Positions 22,216-34,020 of a DNA stretch of 64,000 bases are shown piece by piece. Position numbers and translations under genes: made by a program. Position 1 is the stretch's first letter. Each line of letters starts with the position of its first letter. The notes under the pieces were generated by a model that was not told the DNA's origin, made no database searches, and saw nothing but the letters and a program-made list of their open reading frames with translations. This DNA is from Cunninghamia lanceolata. Lineage: Eukaryota; Streptophyta; Pinopsida; Cupressales; Cupressaceae. The stretch spans positions 7,148,501-7,212,500 of the forward strand of contig BSBN01000233.1 of assembly GCA_027924645.1 (NCBI GenBank), given 5' to 3'.

Positions 22216-24550
22216 CTCTGCTATCATTTTGTTTGAGGTGGGTTGGTTTTGTTGCCTTTGCTAGCGGGGAATTGTTGGTTTGTGGCTATTTGTTTGCCTT
22301 TATGCTGCTTGATCCATATTGTTGCTCATGGCCATTTTTTTGGTTTGTTTGTTTTGTCACTTCTATGCTTTGTTCAAGGGTGGGAAACTTCCAAAATCCT
22401 TTTTTCTAGTTCATAGCTAGGGTCAAAAGCCTTTGATAATATCAAATTAAAAACATTTTATATAGCATTTGTATCCTTAACATATTATGTCTGTGTATTA
22501 AACATATATTAACATTAATTCTTATGTTATTATTGTAAGGGAAATCTCTCTTCTAATTATAGACTAGGGAAGCCTTAAGTTATTATCAATTTAAAGGTGA
22601 AAGCAACTTCTGAGTGCTGCAATGTCTAACATCACCACCCAGTAAAACTTAGACTATTCTCTGGTCTAGGGAATAATCTTTGGTGAAATGAAGATTTCGT
22701 ACCTATCCTTGATTGAAATTCTTATGTATTCATGTGTTGTTTTGTTTTGTTTTTTGTTGTTTCTTAAAAGAGGGCTGTAGAAAGCAACAAATAATCACAG
22801 ACCATCTGTAATTTGATAATAGTCATGGTCCCTCAAGGAAACAAGAATAAAAATTTCATCCAATACAACAAAATTTCTTGGCCACCAAACAGGAGTGGCG
22901 GTTATTAAATCTTCAAACAAAGTAGACACGTACAGATCTCCTGCCATTCTTGTGGCCCATTTCTCAACAATTCAGCAAAACCACTCTGTCACGTTTAGGG
23001 GTGCTGGGTTTTCTCACAAAACCGTCTTGTGGTTTGGATTATCTGGAATAGCTATCTTGATTTTGATCTTCAATGAGTCATACGGAGATTTTATCATGCC
23101 CTAGGAGCTTAACGAAAATGAAATAAGATTTGTTGGTATGAAATATTGTATCATTTCGTACAATTTTGTTTAAAAGAATAAGCGTGAACAGGTAAGATTG
23201 AAAATGAAATTTTAGGTTTCAGTAGAGTGTTGATGTAGCGATGGAATCCTTATCTGGTGGACCATACTGCACCTTCAGCTAAAATGGTTGTGATTGTAAT
23301 GGATGATAAATAAACATGCATGCACAGCATAAGAAGTTTGTCCTTTCGCAGAGTGAAACATTTGTTCTCATTCATAGTGATAGACAGGAGCACGTAAAAC
23401 ATACTACAGATAAGGTATAAGCACATAGTGTTGTACTAAAATAAAATATTTTTTAATTTTTTATGTGACATTGGAATGGTGATTTTTTTTTGGCAAGCAA
23501 TAAACATTACACATGATTGGAATAAACATACATCTAATTTGTGAATTTATGAGTGAATTAGGGTGATATTGATAATAATTGTAAATTGTATATAAATGGA
23601 GTATTTTCAGTTGAGAGTGCTCATATAAGATGAACTTTATTTGTTCTTATCTATACTTATTCTTAGAGATTTGACTTAATCTTCAATTTACCCTTTCATG
23701 CTTTGGATTAGATCTACAATTGCAGACAAAAATGACCCCTGAACTTTTAAAAATTGAAATTTAAAAATGAGACCTACTTTATGTCTCTTTCTATAGTTGT
23801 GTGCCAATTCAAGGTGTGAAGGCATTTCATTTGACCTTTGTGATTAAATTTAAAGGAGTATCCCTATTTCATTTTAGGTCACCAAGACAAATCTAGATCT
23901 CTTGCATCCTATAGCTATCAACTACTTGCGTGTGTTATTGTGAGAAATTATTAGGTAATATGTATTGCATAAGCATCTTCAGAATCTTGCATGTTTGAGA
24001 GTGGTGTCTCGATTATTTACCTAGCCATTAAATTGACATCCTTACATGTTCAACACAATATAAGAAAATATGCCTATCAAATGCAAGCTATCAAACACTA
24101 GAATCAATTTTTATTCAAGAACAAATTAAAACATCAAGGCAAGTTGAAACTGATATTCTAAAGGTTTACAAAGATTAGATCCACAAAGCCTAACTAGATT
24201 TGTGAGTTAGATCAAGTCCAAATTTGCAAGATCAAATCCATAGTCACATAAATGACCCAAAGTGACAAACATAGCATTCTCTAATTCGAAACCCTTCATC
24301 CATGATCTTTAGTGATCTTTCTACACTATTTTCAAACCACATTCTTTCATTAACATACTTTTGATGTAAAGTACATTCATTGGTTTCTTCATTTTTTAGA
24401 GCATTTAATTCATCTATATGTATTACATTTCTATAAGTCTTTAATCTATTGTAAATTACGAATGCTTATTTTATTTATTTATTTTTCTTAGACTTATGGA
24501 AAATGGATTCTCCCTTTCAACAGAATAGTATTATTTATTTTATTTTTATT
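22216..24550. other. Long spacer, no firm gene
   Basis: Mostly AT-rich. A 69-codon frame at 22895-23104 starts MAVIKSSNKVD and contains a hydrophobic stretch (FGLSGIAILILIF). I do not recognise it and give it little weight. GTATATAAATGG at 23588-23599 is TATA-box-like but has no gene behind it. Confidence 0.35.
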
Positions 24551-24939
24551 TTGGTGAACTACTCTACTCCTCCACCCCCTTAGGGTTTCTGCTACACCCT
24601 TAATCTTACATTGGTATGAGGTTATGAGTAGTCGGCTTGTGGCTACCTTAAATCTTAGTTAAGTTATATAATTATTAATATATAATTAGTAATATATACT
24701 TATATAGTTATTTAGGTCGGCCTAGGTGATATATTGTAGTATCTAGAAGTCAACCTAGATGATATCCAAGGCTTGAGTATGGTATATACAGGTGGTAGAG
24801 GTTACTCATTATCATCATTGTGAATTGTGTTCTTCATTGGAGACTTTTGGAGGTTGCACCCTCAAAGTGCCATATTATTATCAAGTATTTGCAACATACT
24901 TCTTATTATATTATTCTATCGTGCAAGTTTTTCATTACA
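24550..24939 (+). repeat. Probable 5' LTR end of a Ty3/gypsy remnant
   Basis: The stretch ends ...TTTTTCATTACA and is followed two bases later by AGGTATTAGATC (24942-24953), a decayed initiator-Met primer site. The gag reading frame of the same element begins shortly after. The 5' limit of this LTR was not determined because no second copy lies in the window. TGAACTACTCTACTCC at 24553 is a possible start. Confidence 0.45.
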
Positions 24940-25025
24940 AGAGGTATTAGATCTCACTTAGTCAAATCAACACTCCAATCATTTGAGGGCTAGGAACTTC
25001 ATACCAAATATGGATATGAAAAAGT
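24940..25025 (+). pseudogene. Ty3/gypsy leader and N-terminal gag, interrupted by copia insertion
   Basis: The frame ...RNFIPNMDMKK runs into the Ty1/copia insertion at 25026. It continues without loss after the insertion at 30234 as FDGQDPINWLYQ, if one copy of the duplicated AAAGT is removed. The 'FDG.DP..W....E.YF' block is a hallmark of plant gypsy gag proteins. Confidence 0.7.
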
Positions 25026-25593
25026 ATTGTTATATGGAGCCTAATCAAACTTGGAGGTTAAATTTTCCCTACTTTTGTCAGCACAGTTTCCCCCCAAACT
25101 ATTTTATGGGGGAGTGTTGAGGGGGGACGAGCCCCTCTTGCAGGGCCCGAGGGTGGAGCCCATGGTGGGAGTTTGGGGCGATGCCCCCAATGGGGGTTGC
25201 TAGGGGCAGCACCCCTGGTCGAGGGCTCAACGGTAGCACCCTTGAAGTAAAATTGCCTATTATTTTACAAAGGTGTCGATAGTTATTTTTTATATAAAAA
25301 AATCCTATTTTTGTAACTAACATAAGTCTTCATAAAAAAGGCTAAGGGTTAGGGTTTCGATTGGTAATGTACTTGTAGTACATTACAATAGATTTGGGTT
25401 GCATGCGATTACTAGTTGTAATCAGTTCTATTGACAGGATAATAATATTGGACTTGTCGTTGGTGAATGTAGCTCGAGTTTGGGTGAACCACATTAAAAT
25501 TATCTCTCGCTATTTTATTTCTATGTTTTTTTCTTTCCTCTATTTAACATTTATCTGTATTTAATTGATATCTTCTGCATGCTATTCCTAATA
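25026..25593 (+). repeat. Left LTR of the copia element
   Basis: It aligns with 29639-30228: TGTTATATGGAG start, a G-rich low-complexity middle (25110-25240) with repeated GGGGC/GGGGGTTGC blocks, and an end at GCTATTCCTAATA. The terminal CA has become TA here. Alignment with the target duplication suggests that the first bases of the LTR (expected TG) were altered to AT. Confidence 0.85.
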
Positions 25594-25595
25594 AG

Positions 25596-25607
25596 TGGTA
25601 TTAGAGC
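25596..25607 (+). other. Primer binding site of the copia element
   Basis: TGGTATTAGAGC is the complement of the initiator Met-tRNA 3' end with a single C-to-T change. It starts two bases after the LTR. Confidence 0.85.
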
Positions 25608-25678
25608 AGGTTGTATTCAATTATCATCTGCAGGAAGGTCTCACGGTTGAGTGGGAGTCTGACGGTTAAGTGGGAGCA

Positions 25679-26553
25679 ATGGAGGACAAGGGTAAATTGA
25701 AGGTAGATAAATTCAATGGGCAGAACTATTAGTTATGGAAGATGCAGATGGAGGATTATCTCTATCAGAAGGATTTATGGAGGCCAATGGAAGGTAAACC
25801 CAAGAAACTGGCAGCAATGACTGATGAAGATTGGGAACTTCTAGACAGAAAGGCACTGGGAAGAATTTGTTTGTGCCTAGCACCATCTATGGCATTTAAT
25901 ATAGCAGAAGTGAAGACAACAGATGAACTAATGAAATCTTTGGTAAAATTGTATGAAAAACCCTCAGCCTCAAATAAGGTATTTCTCATGAAGTGTTTGT
26001 TTAATTTGAAGATGATTGAAGGTGGATCTATGACAGATCATTTAAATAAGTTTAATATGATTACTAATCAATTAACTTTTATAAAAGTGAAGTTTGATGA
26101 AGAGGTGGGGGCTCTCTTGGTTTTATGTTCTTTGCCAGAAAGTTGGAATAGCTTGGTAATGGATGTAAGTAACTTTGTCTCTTGTTTAAATACCTTGGAA
26201 TTTGATGATGTTATTGGTGTTATCCTTAGCGATGAAATGTGACAAAAAAGCTCAGGTTGATCCACATCAGGTAGTGTTTTAAATGCAGAAAGTAGAGGCA
26301 GACCAAAAGAGAGGAAAAGGTTCTAGAGGTCATGGGAAGTCACGACAAAAATCAAAGGACAAGAGATCCCAATCTAGAGGAAACAAGGATTGTTGTTACT
26401 GTGGAAAACTGAGTCATCTCAAGAAAGATTGTTGGTCTTGGAAGAATAAAGGAGACAAACAAGAAGGCAATAAAGAGGCAAATGTGGTAAGTAATAAATC
26501 TAAAGATGATGCTTTGATTCTTTCCCTAGATAATGCTAATGATTCTTGAGTTT
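25679..26553 (+). pseudogene. gag: copia gag with CCHC zinc knuckle
   Basis: It starts at ATG 25679 (MEDKGKLKVDKFNGQNY), has a TAG at 25730-25732, then a long open stretch to 26242. KMQMEDYLYQKDL and SLPESWNSLVMDV match copia gag (UBN2-type) blocks. After another break, 26283-26549 holds a basic region and the knuckle CCYCGKLSHLKKDC (26394-26435), spacing C-x2-C-x4-H-x4-C, which binds element RNA. Gag builds the cytoplasmic particle. Confidence 0.85.
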
Positions 26554-26960
26554 TAGATTCAAGGGCCTCATTTCATGCTACGCCCCATAGAAGTTATTTT
26601 CTTGACTTTGTCCAAGCAGATTTTGGGCTAGTTTATTTGGGAGATAATGAACCCTGTCAGATTGTTGGAAAGGGAAGAATTAAGATTAATTTGTAGAATG
26701 GGAATCATTGGATACTACAAGAGGTAAGGCACGTTCCAAGGTTAAGTAGGAATTTAATTTTAGTAGGGCAGCTAGGTGATGAAGGTTGCCTGGTTAGTTT
26801 AAGTGATAAAAATTGGAAGGTTTCAAGAGGTGCCTTAATAGTAGGAAAAGATGTGAAAGTAGGGACCTTATATCTTTGTATAGGTTATATTGTTCCTTCT
26901 ACTTTAGTTGCTGTAGAGAAAAATCAAACAGGTTTAGAAACAATTGCTGCGGGTTTGTAG
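26550..26960 (+). pseudogene. copia aspartic protease, degenerate
   Basis: LDSRASFHATPHRSYF replaces the usual LDSGAS-H catalytic block; the glycine after Asp-Ser is Arg, which should abolish activity. GDNEPCQIVGKGRI and a later LSRNLILVGQL-like block follow as in other copia proteases. Stops interrupt the frame. Confidence 0.75.
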
Positions 26961-26964
26961 GTAG

Positions 26965-27720
26965 AGATTGAAACAGTTGCTGCATGTTCTGAGACAACAA
27001 TGTAGCATAAACAAACTTGGGCATATGAGTGAAAAAGGTATGAAGGTAATTCATTATAAGAAAGTTTTACAAGGTCTAAAATATATTAATATGGATTTCT
27101 GTGAAAATTGTGTGTATGGAAAACAAAAGAGAGTTAGTTTTCATAAGGATGGAAAGCAAAAGAAAGATGAAAACTTGGAGCTTGTGCATATAGATGTATG
27201 GGGACGAGCTCAGGTATTGTCTCTTAGTGGCTCTCAGTATTATGTTAAATTCATAGATGATTCAACTAGGAAGGTTTGGATTTATTTCCTTAGGTAGAAA
27301 TTGGATGTATTTGAAACATTTAAGAAATGGAGAAGCTTGGTTGAGAATGAGACGGGTAAAAGATTGAAAAGTCTCAGATCTGATAATGGTGGTGAGTATT
27401 GTAGCAAAGAATTTAAGGATTATTGTTTCTCTAATGGAATTCGTAGGAAAAAAATGGTAAGAAGGAATTCCTCTAATGGAATTCATAGGGATGTGGTATT
27501 CTAGAGGAAGCATGGATAGATAAGAAGGTGAGTTATTCTTTTCTCAAAACCTTTGGATGTGAAGCATTTGTACATGTAGATTATGAGAATAGAACCAAGT
27601 TGGATGCAAAATAAAAAAAGTGTATCTTTGTTGGACATGGCATTGATGAATTTGGTTATAGGCTTTGGGATGTTAAAAATATAAAAATTTGTGAGAAGCA
27701 GGGATGTTGTATTCAATGAG
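26965..27720 (+). pseudogene. copia integrase, internally deleted
   Basis: The zinc-binding pre-integrase region (LGHMSEKGMKVI, then CENCVYGKQKRVSF) and the first catalytic Asp block (LELVHIDVWG, YYVKFIDDSTRKVWIYFL) are visible. The second block LRSDNGGEYCSKEF is also present. After NGIRR (about 27450) the sequence jumps, through a short duplicated TCTAATGGAATTC, to the downstream FLKTFGCEAFVHVDY block at about 27540. The region that carries the catalytic Glu is missing, so the enzyme is inactive even apart from its stop codons. Confidence 0.85.
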
Positions 27721-29270
27721 ACAGTGTTGTACAAAGATCAGTTGCAGTGGCATGAGAAGAAAGAAAAGGATTGTGTCTGGGTGGATGACACTTTAGATAA
27801 TGATGTTCTAGTGGTTCCTCATGCTCCACAACAGCAACAGGAAATATTACAAACTCCACTGAGTGTTAGACAGTCAACAAGGACAAGTAGACCTCTGGAC
27901 AAGTTTTCTCCCTCTTTGTATTCTATTTTGTTAATAGATGCTGGTGAACCAGAAGGGTATGATGAAGCTATGTAGGTGGATACAAAGGTTCAGTAGGAAC
28001 ATGTAATGGAAGAAGAAATGGACTCCTTGCTCAAAAATTAGACTTGGGAATTATGCAATTTGCCTGCAGGTACAAAGGCTTTACCAAACAAATGGCTCTA
28101 TAGGCTTAAAGAAGAAGATGGAGGTAAGAACAAATTTAAATCCAGGTTAGTTGTAAATGGATTTGCACAGAAAAAGAGCATTGATTTTTATGAGATTTTT
28201 TCTCTAGTTGTTAAGATGACTTCTATTTTTACTATTTTAAGTATTGTGGTTGCTGAAGATATGCATTTGGAATAGCTAGATACGAAAACTACCTTTCTCC
28301 ATGGTGATTTGGAGGAGGAGATATATATGGAACAACTCCAAGGATTTGAGGTCAAAGGTAAGGAAAAACTAGTGTGTAGATTGAAGAAGAGTTTATATGG
28401 CTTAAAACAAGCACCTCAGCAATGGTACTTGAAATTTGATAGTTTTATGGCTGAGCATGGCTACAGTCGGTGTAATTCTGACCATTGTATTTATTTTAAG
28501 AAGTTGGATAATGATAACTACATTGTTTTATGTTTATATGTTGACGACATGCTTATAGCAGGGTCTAACATGGATCACATAAGTGAGTTAAAACAATAGT
28601 TAGAAAAATCATTTGCTATGAAGGATTTGGGAGCAGAAAAACAAATCCTTGGTATGAGAATTTGCAGAGATAGGAAGAACAAAAAATTGACTATATCTCA
28701 GGCTAATTATGTTGAAAAGGTGTTGCAGAGATTCCATATGGAGAATGTAAAAGTTGTTTACACACCTTTACCTAGTCATTTGAAATTGACTAAGGGGATG
28801 TGTCCGAAGACACAAGAGGAGGAAGAAAAAATGTCCAAGGTACCATATGCTTCAATTGTATGAAGTTTAATGTACACCATGGTATGCATAAGACCCGATA
28901 TTGCACATGTTGTAGGAGTTGTAAGCAGGTATATGAGTAATCCCGGATTGGAGCACTAGAATGCAGTAAAATAGATTCTCCAATATTTGAGAGGTGCATC
29001 CAATAAACATTTATGTTTTGGGGGCTTTAATACTAATTTGGTGCAGGTTATGTAGACTTAGATTTGGTAGGGGATATTGATACCAGGCATAGTACTATAG
29101 GTTATGTCTTTACTGTAGGTGGGACAGTGGTGAGTTGGATCTCAAGGTAGCAAAAGGTGGTTTCTTTATCCACTAGGGAGGCAAAATATGTAGCTGCAAC
29201 AGAGGCAAGCAAGGAGATGATATGGCTACAAATTTTCATGGAAGAATTGGGCAAACAATAGGCTAATAGT
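27721..29270 (+). pseudogene. copia reverse transcriptase and RNase H
   Basis: NKWLYRLKEEDGG (28090), FLHGDLEEEIYMEQ (28300), LKKSLYGLKQAPQQWY (28380) and the catalytic YVDDM (28538-28552) identify a copia reverse transcriptase. RNase H follows at about 29060-29260 (IDTRHSTIGYVFTVGG, SLSTREAKYVAATEA). In-frame TAG codons at 28273-28275 and 28597-28599, and near 28960-28970, replace expected Gln or Trp. It would copy element RNA into DNA if intact. Confidence 0.9.
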
Positions 29271-29638
29271 TATTTGTTTACGGATAGAAAGAGTTTCATC
29301 TACATCTTGCAAAGAATTCTACCTTGCATTCAAAGACCAAATGCATAGAGCTGAGATATCACTTCATCCGGTTGGTGTTGGAGGATGGATAATTAAGGCT
29401 AGAAAAGATATATATAGATGAAAATTCAATGGATATATTTATGAAGGTAGTTAAAAGGGAGAAGTTGAGCTCCTCCTGAGCTTTGGTTAGCCTTCAAGAT
29501 TGAAAATGATAGAATCAGAACATCAGAGTCTAGGGTGCTTATTTCCAGTGGGAGCTACAGGGGTAGTGATGTTTGATTAGTCTCCAAGTGGGACATGATA
29601 TGGTGTGGAGTTTGATCAATCTCCAAGTGGGAGATTGT

Positions 29639-30228
29639 TGTTATATGGAGACTAATTAGACTCAGAGGTTAAATTTTCCGTACTTTTTTCAGTGTGGTTT
29701 CCCCCAAAGTATTTTACAGGGGAGTTTACAGGGGCAGAGCCCCTCCTGTGGGACCCGAGGGGCTTATCCCCCTACTGGGGGCTTGGGGGCAGAGCCCACT
29801 ATGGGATGCCCCCAGCGGGGGTTGCTAGGAGCAACACCCCTAGCCAGGGGCTTGGGGGCAGCATCCCCAAAGCAAAATTGCCTATTATTTTATAAAGGCA
29901 TCGACAATTATTTTTCTATTGGCTGCCATAAAAAAACCCTATTTTTGTAACTGACATAAGTCTTCATAAAAAAGGCTAAGGGTTAGGGTTTTAATTGGTA
30001 TTGTATCTGTAGTACATTGTAATAGATTTGGGTTGTATGAGATTACTGGTTGTAATCAATTGTATTTGTTGAATGATAATATTGGACTCACTGTTGGTAG
30101 ATGTAGCCCGAGTTTGGGTGAACCACATTAAAATTGTCTCTCACTATTTTATTTCTGTGTTTTTTTTCATTCCTATGTTTAATCTTTATCTACATCTAAT
30201 TGATATCTTCTGCATGCTATTCCTAACA
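29639..30228 (+). repeat. Right LTR of the copia element
   Basis: It starts TGTTATATGGAG just after AAGTGGGAGATTGT and ends CTAACA. It is followed by the target duplicate AAAGT. The G-rich middle (29700-29870) is the source of a spurious proline/glycine-rich frame. Confidence 0.85.
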
Positions 30229-31605
30229 AAAGTTTGATGGTCAAGATCCTATAAATTGGCTCTACCAAATGGAGTAATTCTTTGATATTCACCATGTTCC
30301 TTACCAACAAAATTTGGTCATGGCTTTCTTATATTTGCAACCTGACCAATTCATTTGGTATTGTTGACTTGTGAAGAAAATAAAAAGAAGGAATGTATTG
30401 TCATTTTATCCCTTTTCCAAGAGGAACTCACTACACATTGCAATGACAATTTTATGGATAGCTACATCAGCTAGATTACCAAATTAAGGAAAAAAAGTAT
30501 ATGTTCATGGATTATATTCATCAATTCTACAATTTATCTTTAGGAGTGGAAAATATCGCAGCAAAAAATTTGTTGGAGTTATTTCTCAGAGGCTTAAAGG
30601 ATCACATCAATTATGAGGTACACATGTTCTATCCAAATTTCATCTCTCAAGCAATGATTATGCAAAGACAAGTAGAGGAAACATTTATGGTTAATAAAAG
30701 GAAAGGTTTTGTAAATGTAAGAGATAAAAGTACTCCTAGATAGTCACTTCCTTAGCCTACTAGACTTACACCACAAAAAATTGAAGAGAAGAGATAAAAA
30801 GGACTATGTCTTAGTTTTGATAGAAAAAAAACAAAGGGCATAAATGCACTGAAAATAAATTGTTTTATATTGAAGGACAATGTGAGGAAGAAGAGGAGGA
30901 GGAAAAAATATTAGAGGGTGAAAATGAGTTAGATGAGGAGTCAAGAGATACTCAACCAATCATTCCTATCCATGTGTTTTCTTGAGTTAGTGCACCACAA
31001 ACTCTCAAGGTGGTGGGTTTCTTGAAGAAAGAGAGAGTAACAATGTTGATAGACTTAGGAAGCACTCACAACTTCATCACCAACAAGTTAGCTACAAGTT
31101 TGAACTATTTCATATACCCTTCTCCATAAGTTTTGGTCCAAATTAAAGGTGGAGGTACTGTCAGTTGCTTAGGAAAATACCATGGCATTAAACTTACCAA
31201 GGAAAATGTCAACTCAATTATCCAATGTTTTCTATTCCCATGGGTGCTATAGATATAGTGTTGGGAGTAGAGTGGCTCACTAAGTTGGAGACAATTGAGA
31301 TGGACTTCTAGCATTTATTAATGAGATTTCACTAAGGGAATTGTAGTTGAACTAAGAGGGTTGCATGCAAAGTCCCCACACATGTTAAATTCTCATCAAA
31401 TGAAAAAGATGCTTAAAAAAGGGGTGAAGGATTTGTGGCCCAATTATTTTCATTAGTAGCTTATCAGCCAAATGTTCATGTCTAGCCAAATATGCAAACA
31501 ATTATAAATCATCACTAAGTGGTCTTTGGGGATATTCTCAAGGGATTTCCTCTAAAAAGAGATCAGGAACATGCCATTAAACTATTACCAAGGAGCCAAC
31601 CACCA
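30229..31605 (+). pseudogene. Ty3/gypsy gag-protease and start of pol (downstream of copia insertion)
   Basis: Continuing from 25025: FDGQDPINWLYQ, then VPYQQNLVMAFLYL and LQPDQFIWY (gypsy gag). A gag C-terminal helix region is open at 30501-30743 (LLELFLRGLKDHINYEV). A decayed zinc knuckle lies near 30790-30860, then an acidic linker. The protease motif LIDLGSTHNF (31046-31075) has the catalytic DTG or DSG changed to DLG. A final FGDILKGFPLKRDQEHAI block, the usual lead-in to the reverse transcriptase, ends abruptly at 31605, where the tandem array begins. Confidence 0.8.
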
Positions 31606-31649
31606 GGGATAACTTTAAGACTCCCCCCCTCGGAGAAGGTGTATAAACC

Positions 31650-32118
31650 TGGCAAATCATGTATACTTCCTAAGAAAAATATTAATTTTATTGGCAATTT
31701 TTTTCATTTTTCCAGGAAAAAAATAATCTTATTTTGCGAATCATTTGTAATTGCTAGAGGTTTCTGGAAAATCCTGGGGAATTGTAATTTTTTAAAATCG
31801 ATAAAATATTTTCATTGGGAATTAAAACCTATTTTCAAACCAATTAAATATTTTTGTTAGCGAATTAAATTTGTTTTCAAAATAAGAAAATATTTTTGTT
31901 AGCGATTAAAATCTAATTTCAAACCAAAATATATATTTGCATTAGTGAATTAAACCTGTTTTCAAAATAAGAAAATATTTTTGCTGGCGATTAAAATCTA
32001 ATTTCAAACTAGAAAATATATTTACATTGGCGAATTAAACCAATTTTCAAAGCAATAGAAAAATTATTGGCGAATTTAAATATAGTTTCAAACCAATAAA
32101 AAATTAATTGGTGAAATA
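31650..32118 (+). repeat. 42-bp-phased GGCGA array, unit A
   Basis: This is the unit A copy of the array described in unit B. Motifs such as TTGGCAATTTT, ATTGGCGAATTAAACC and CTGGCGATTAAAATC keep the same spacing. Several have CG changed to TG or CA (TTAGCGAATT, TTGGTGAA). Confidence 0.8.
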
Positions 32119-32960
32119 AACTGTTATGCCAATAAAAAATCATATTGTATGAATGGCATTAGACTTTAGTTGAAGTCCCATTCTGGGCTGCAGTTCTGAC
32201 ACACCCATCTTTCTACAAAAAGTCTCTAGAATAGAGACAAGTGTCAAGTAACAACAATTTGATTAACAAAAATTAATAGATAATTATTTAATTGAGATAC
32301 ATAAATTGCCTTCCCAAATACGTGCAATTGTGTTTTTCATGACATTCCTTATTTATTACGAAAGGATAGAGGTCACTTCGAGTGTGGATGTCATTAAATG
32401 GAAAAAATTCTAATAGATTTTGGTTGTTAGATAATCACAAATTGATGGCATAAGTACTGACACACCTAATTTCCCAAATTTGTAGTTCTACAATTGAGGA
32501 CGTGCGCTCTGCCACGCTCCCACCTTTATACAATAATCAATAAAATATATTATATATTTTATATATATGTCAATCGTTGATCTAATAATATCTAATGACT
32601 GCTAGTTGATTCTGAAGGATTTTGTTAGCAATGTGTGGTGTTGGAGATCTACCTTCTGGAATTGAACTACAACCGTTAATCTTTCATTCTAGGGTGCATC
32701 AAATGGTCAGTTGTGATATGATTGATTTGATTGAATGCACTTAACCATATAGATTAGCCAATGCTCAATTAAGTTCATTAATGGCAAGTGAGTAATGAGT
32801 CGTGACAAACCGCACATATTAGCCAATATGAATTAAATGGAGTTGCTTGTTATTTATTACGCATTTGTCACGAACGTACATGTAATGTATATATGATAGT
32901 CTTTGGTGTTTCAAACTTATATTTTATTACTAAGTTTCAGATAGGTCAAGAATCAATAGA

Positions 32961-32969
32961 CTATAAAAG
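32961..32969 (+). promoter_or_regulatory. Possible TATA box upstream of ORF-a (unit A)
   Basis: CTATAAAAG is followed 18 bases later by ATGGCTATC and then GAAA|GTAAGTT (33007-33016), which looks like a 5' splice site. Unit B has the same TATA at 42543-42551 but a changed donor; unit C has CTGTAAAAG at 52503 with the donor kept. A short first exon spliced to ORF-a is possible but unproven. Confidence 0.35.
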
Positions 32970-33112
32970 TTCAAAGTAATGGCTATCATTACAGCAACTG
33001 TACGAAGAAAGTAAGTTACCAAGTATTTATTTTGTCATCATTCATGATTTTGATTTTAATTGTGTGATAGAGTTCTCAGTTCATAGATGGAGAATAGTAA
33101 TAAGAATCTAAG

Positions 33113-33644
33113 ATGAAGGAAATATTTGTTTGTGTGTGGCTATGGAGGTTGTTTTTGCTTTGCATGTCTTGGAATGAAGAAATACGAGCATTCATCAAGT
33201 GGAATAGATCATGTCAAGAATCAACACTTTTAACATTTGTAAATGATGCATTCTATTTTGGGTGGTGGGTTGAATCTCCCACATGCATGCATGTATGAGA
33301 AACTAGAAATTCAAATTGATGCATGGAATTGGTATTGCAATTCAATTGCCAGTGACCTCGAGAAAATCAATTTAATTCTCCTTTACTGGCCTTATTGTTA
33401 CCCATGCCTAGTGGTTTCTTGTACATATAATGCAAGGTTCTATAGTGAATCATTCACTGACATTGTGAATGAGCACACAATTAAATTTGTAATGAATCCA
33501 TTGCCTATTAATAGGATAATTATGGACTAAAGTGAAATATTCATTACGCATTGTCGAATAGAGGAACCAAAAAGATTTTGAAGGATCAAAGAAAGGTTTG
33601 AAGGTCGAAGGATAGGAGTTTTGTTTAGAATTGAGCTTGGTTAG
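33113..33644 (+). pseudogene. ORF-a, unit A (unknown protein, ~177 aa, frameshifted)
   Basis: The frame starts MKEIFVCVWLWRL with a hydrophobic N-terminus. A 2-bp deletion in the ACATGCATGCATG run near 33287 then shifts it into the second open piece (33243-33530). A stop replaces Tyr in DY(S)E (33528-33530). The blocks WNWYCNSIASDLEKINL, YNARFYSESFTDIVNEHT and KRF-RIK-RFEGRR are shared by all three units. I do not recognise the family. A remote homologue lies at 9970-10125. Confidence 0.6.
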
Positions 33645-34020
33645 AGGTTCATGTATGATGTAATTCCCCAATCCTTTTGAAGGGTGATGTTAAATTTTAC
33701 TAAATAATATAGAAGTAATTACGGTTTGAAATTACAATGTATACAGATCATAGATGTTTCAAAGAATAAAATTTTTAATATAAAATTATATATTATATTA
33801 TATAAAATATGACATTATTATAAATTTATATATTGAATCATTGATATCGATTTCATTTGGTAGCCTACAAAATACTTTTCCCAAGCATTGATTTTTAATT
33901 TATTAAATATATGTGACAAGTTATTAAATAGCTTTTGGTAATGGTCGATCCTTATGCGAGCTAAAGATTGACACTGCAAAAAATTTGGACAACGAATAAA
34001 TGAATAAATGCATGTCAGTT

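Larger units (their letters stand above)
25026..30228 (+). mobile_element. Ty1/copia retrotransposon, decayed, nested in a gypsy element
   Basis: Two LTRs (about 566 and 590 bp) flank a 4.0-kb interior with gag, CCHC knuckle, protease, integrase, reverse transcriptase and RNase H in copia order. AAAGT at 25021-25025 and 30229-30233 is the 5-bp target duplication. PBS TGGTATTAGAGC lies at 25596-25607 and a purine-rich AAGTGGGAGA lies before the right LTR. Stops are almost all TAG at places where Gln or Trp is expected. The integrase has lost its C-terminal catalytic part, so it cannot move by itself. Confidence 0.9.

Noticed and set aside
22895..23104. 69-codon frame with a hydrophobic segment
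   Set aside because: No recognisable domain, no promoter and no conserved copy in the window; kept only as a remark.
29692..29895. Gly/Pro-rich frame in the copia right LTR
   Set aside because: It arises from the G-rich low-complexity LTR middle; the same region in the left LTR has no such frame.
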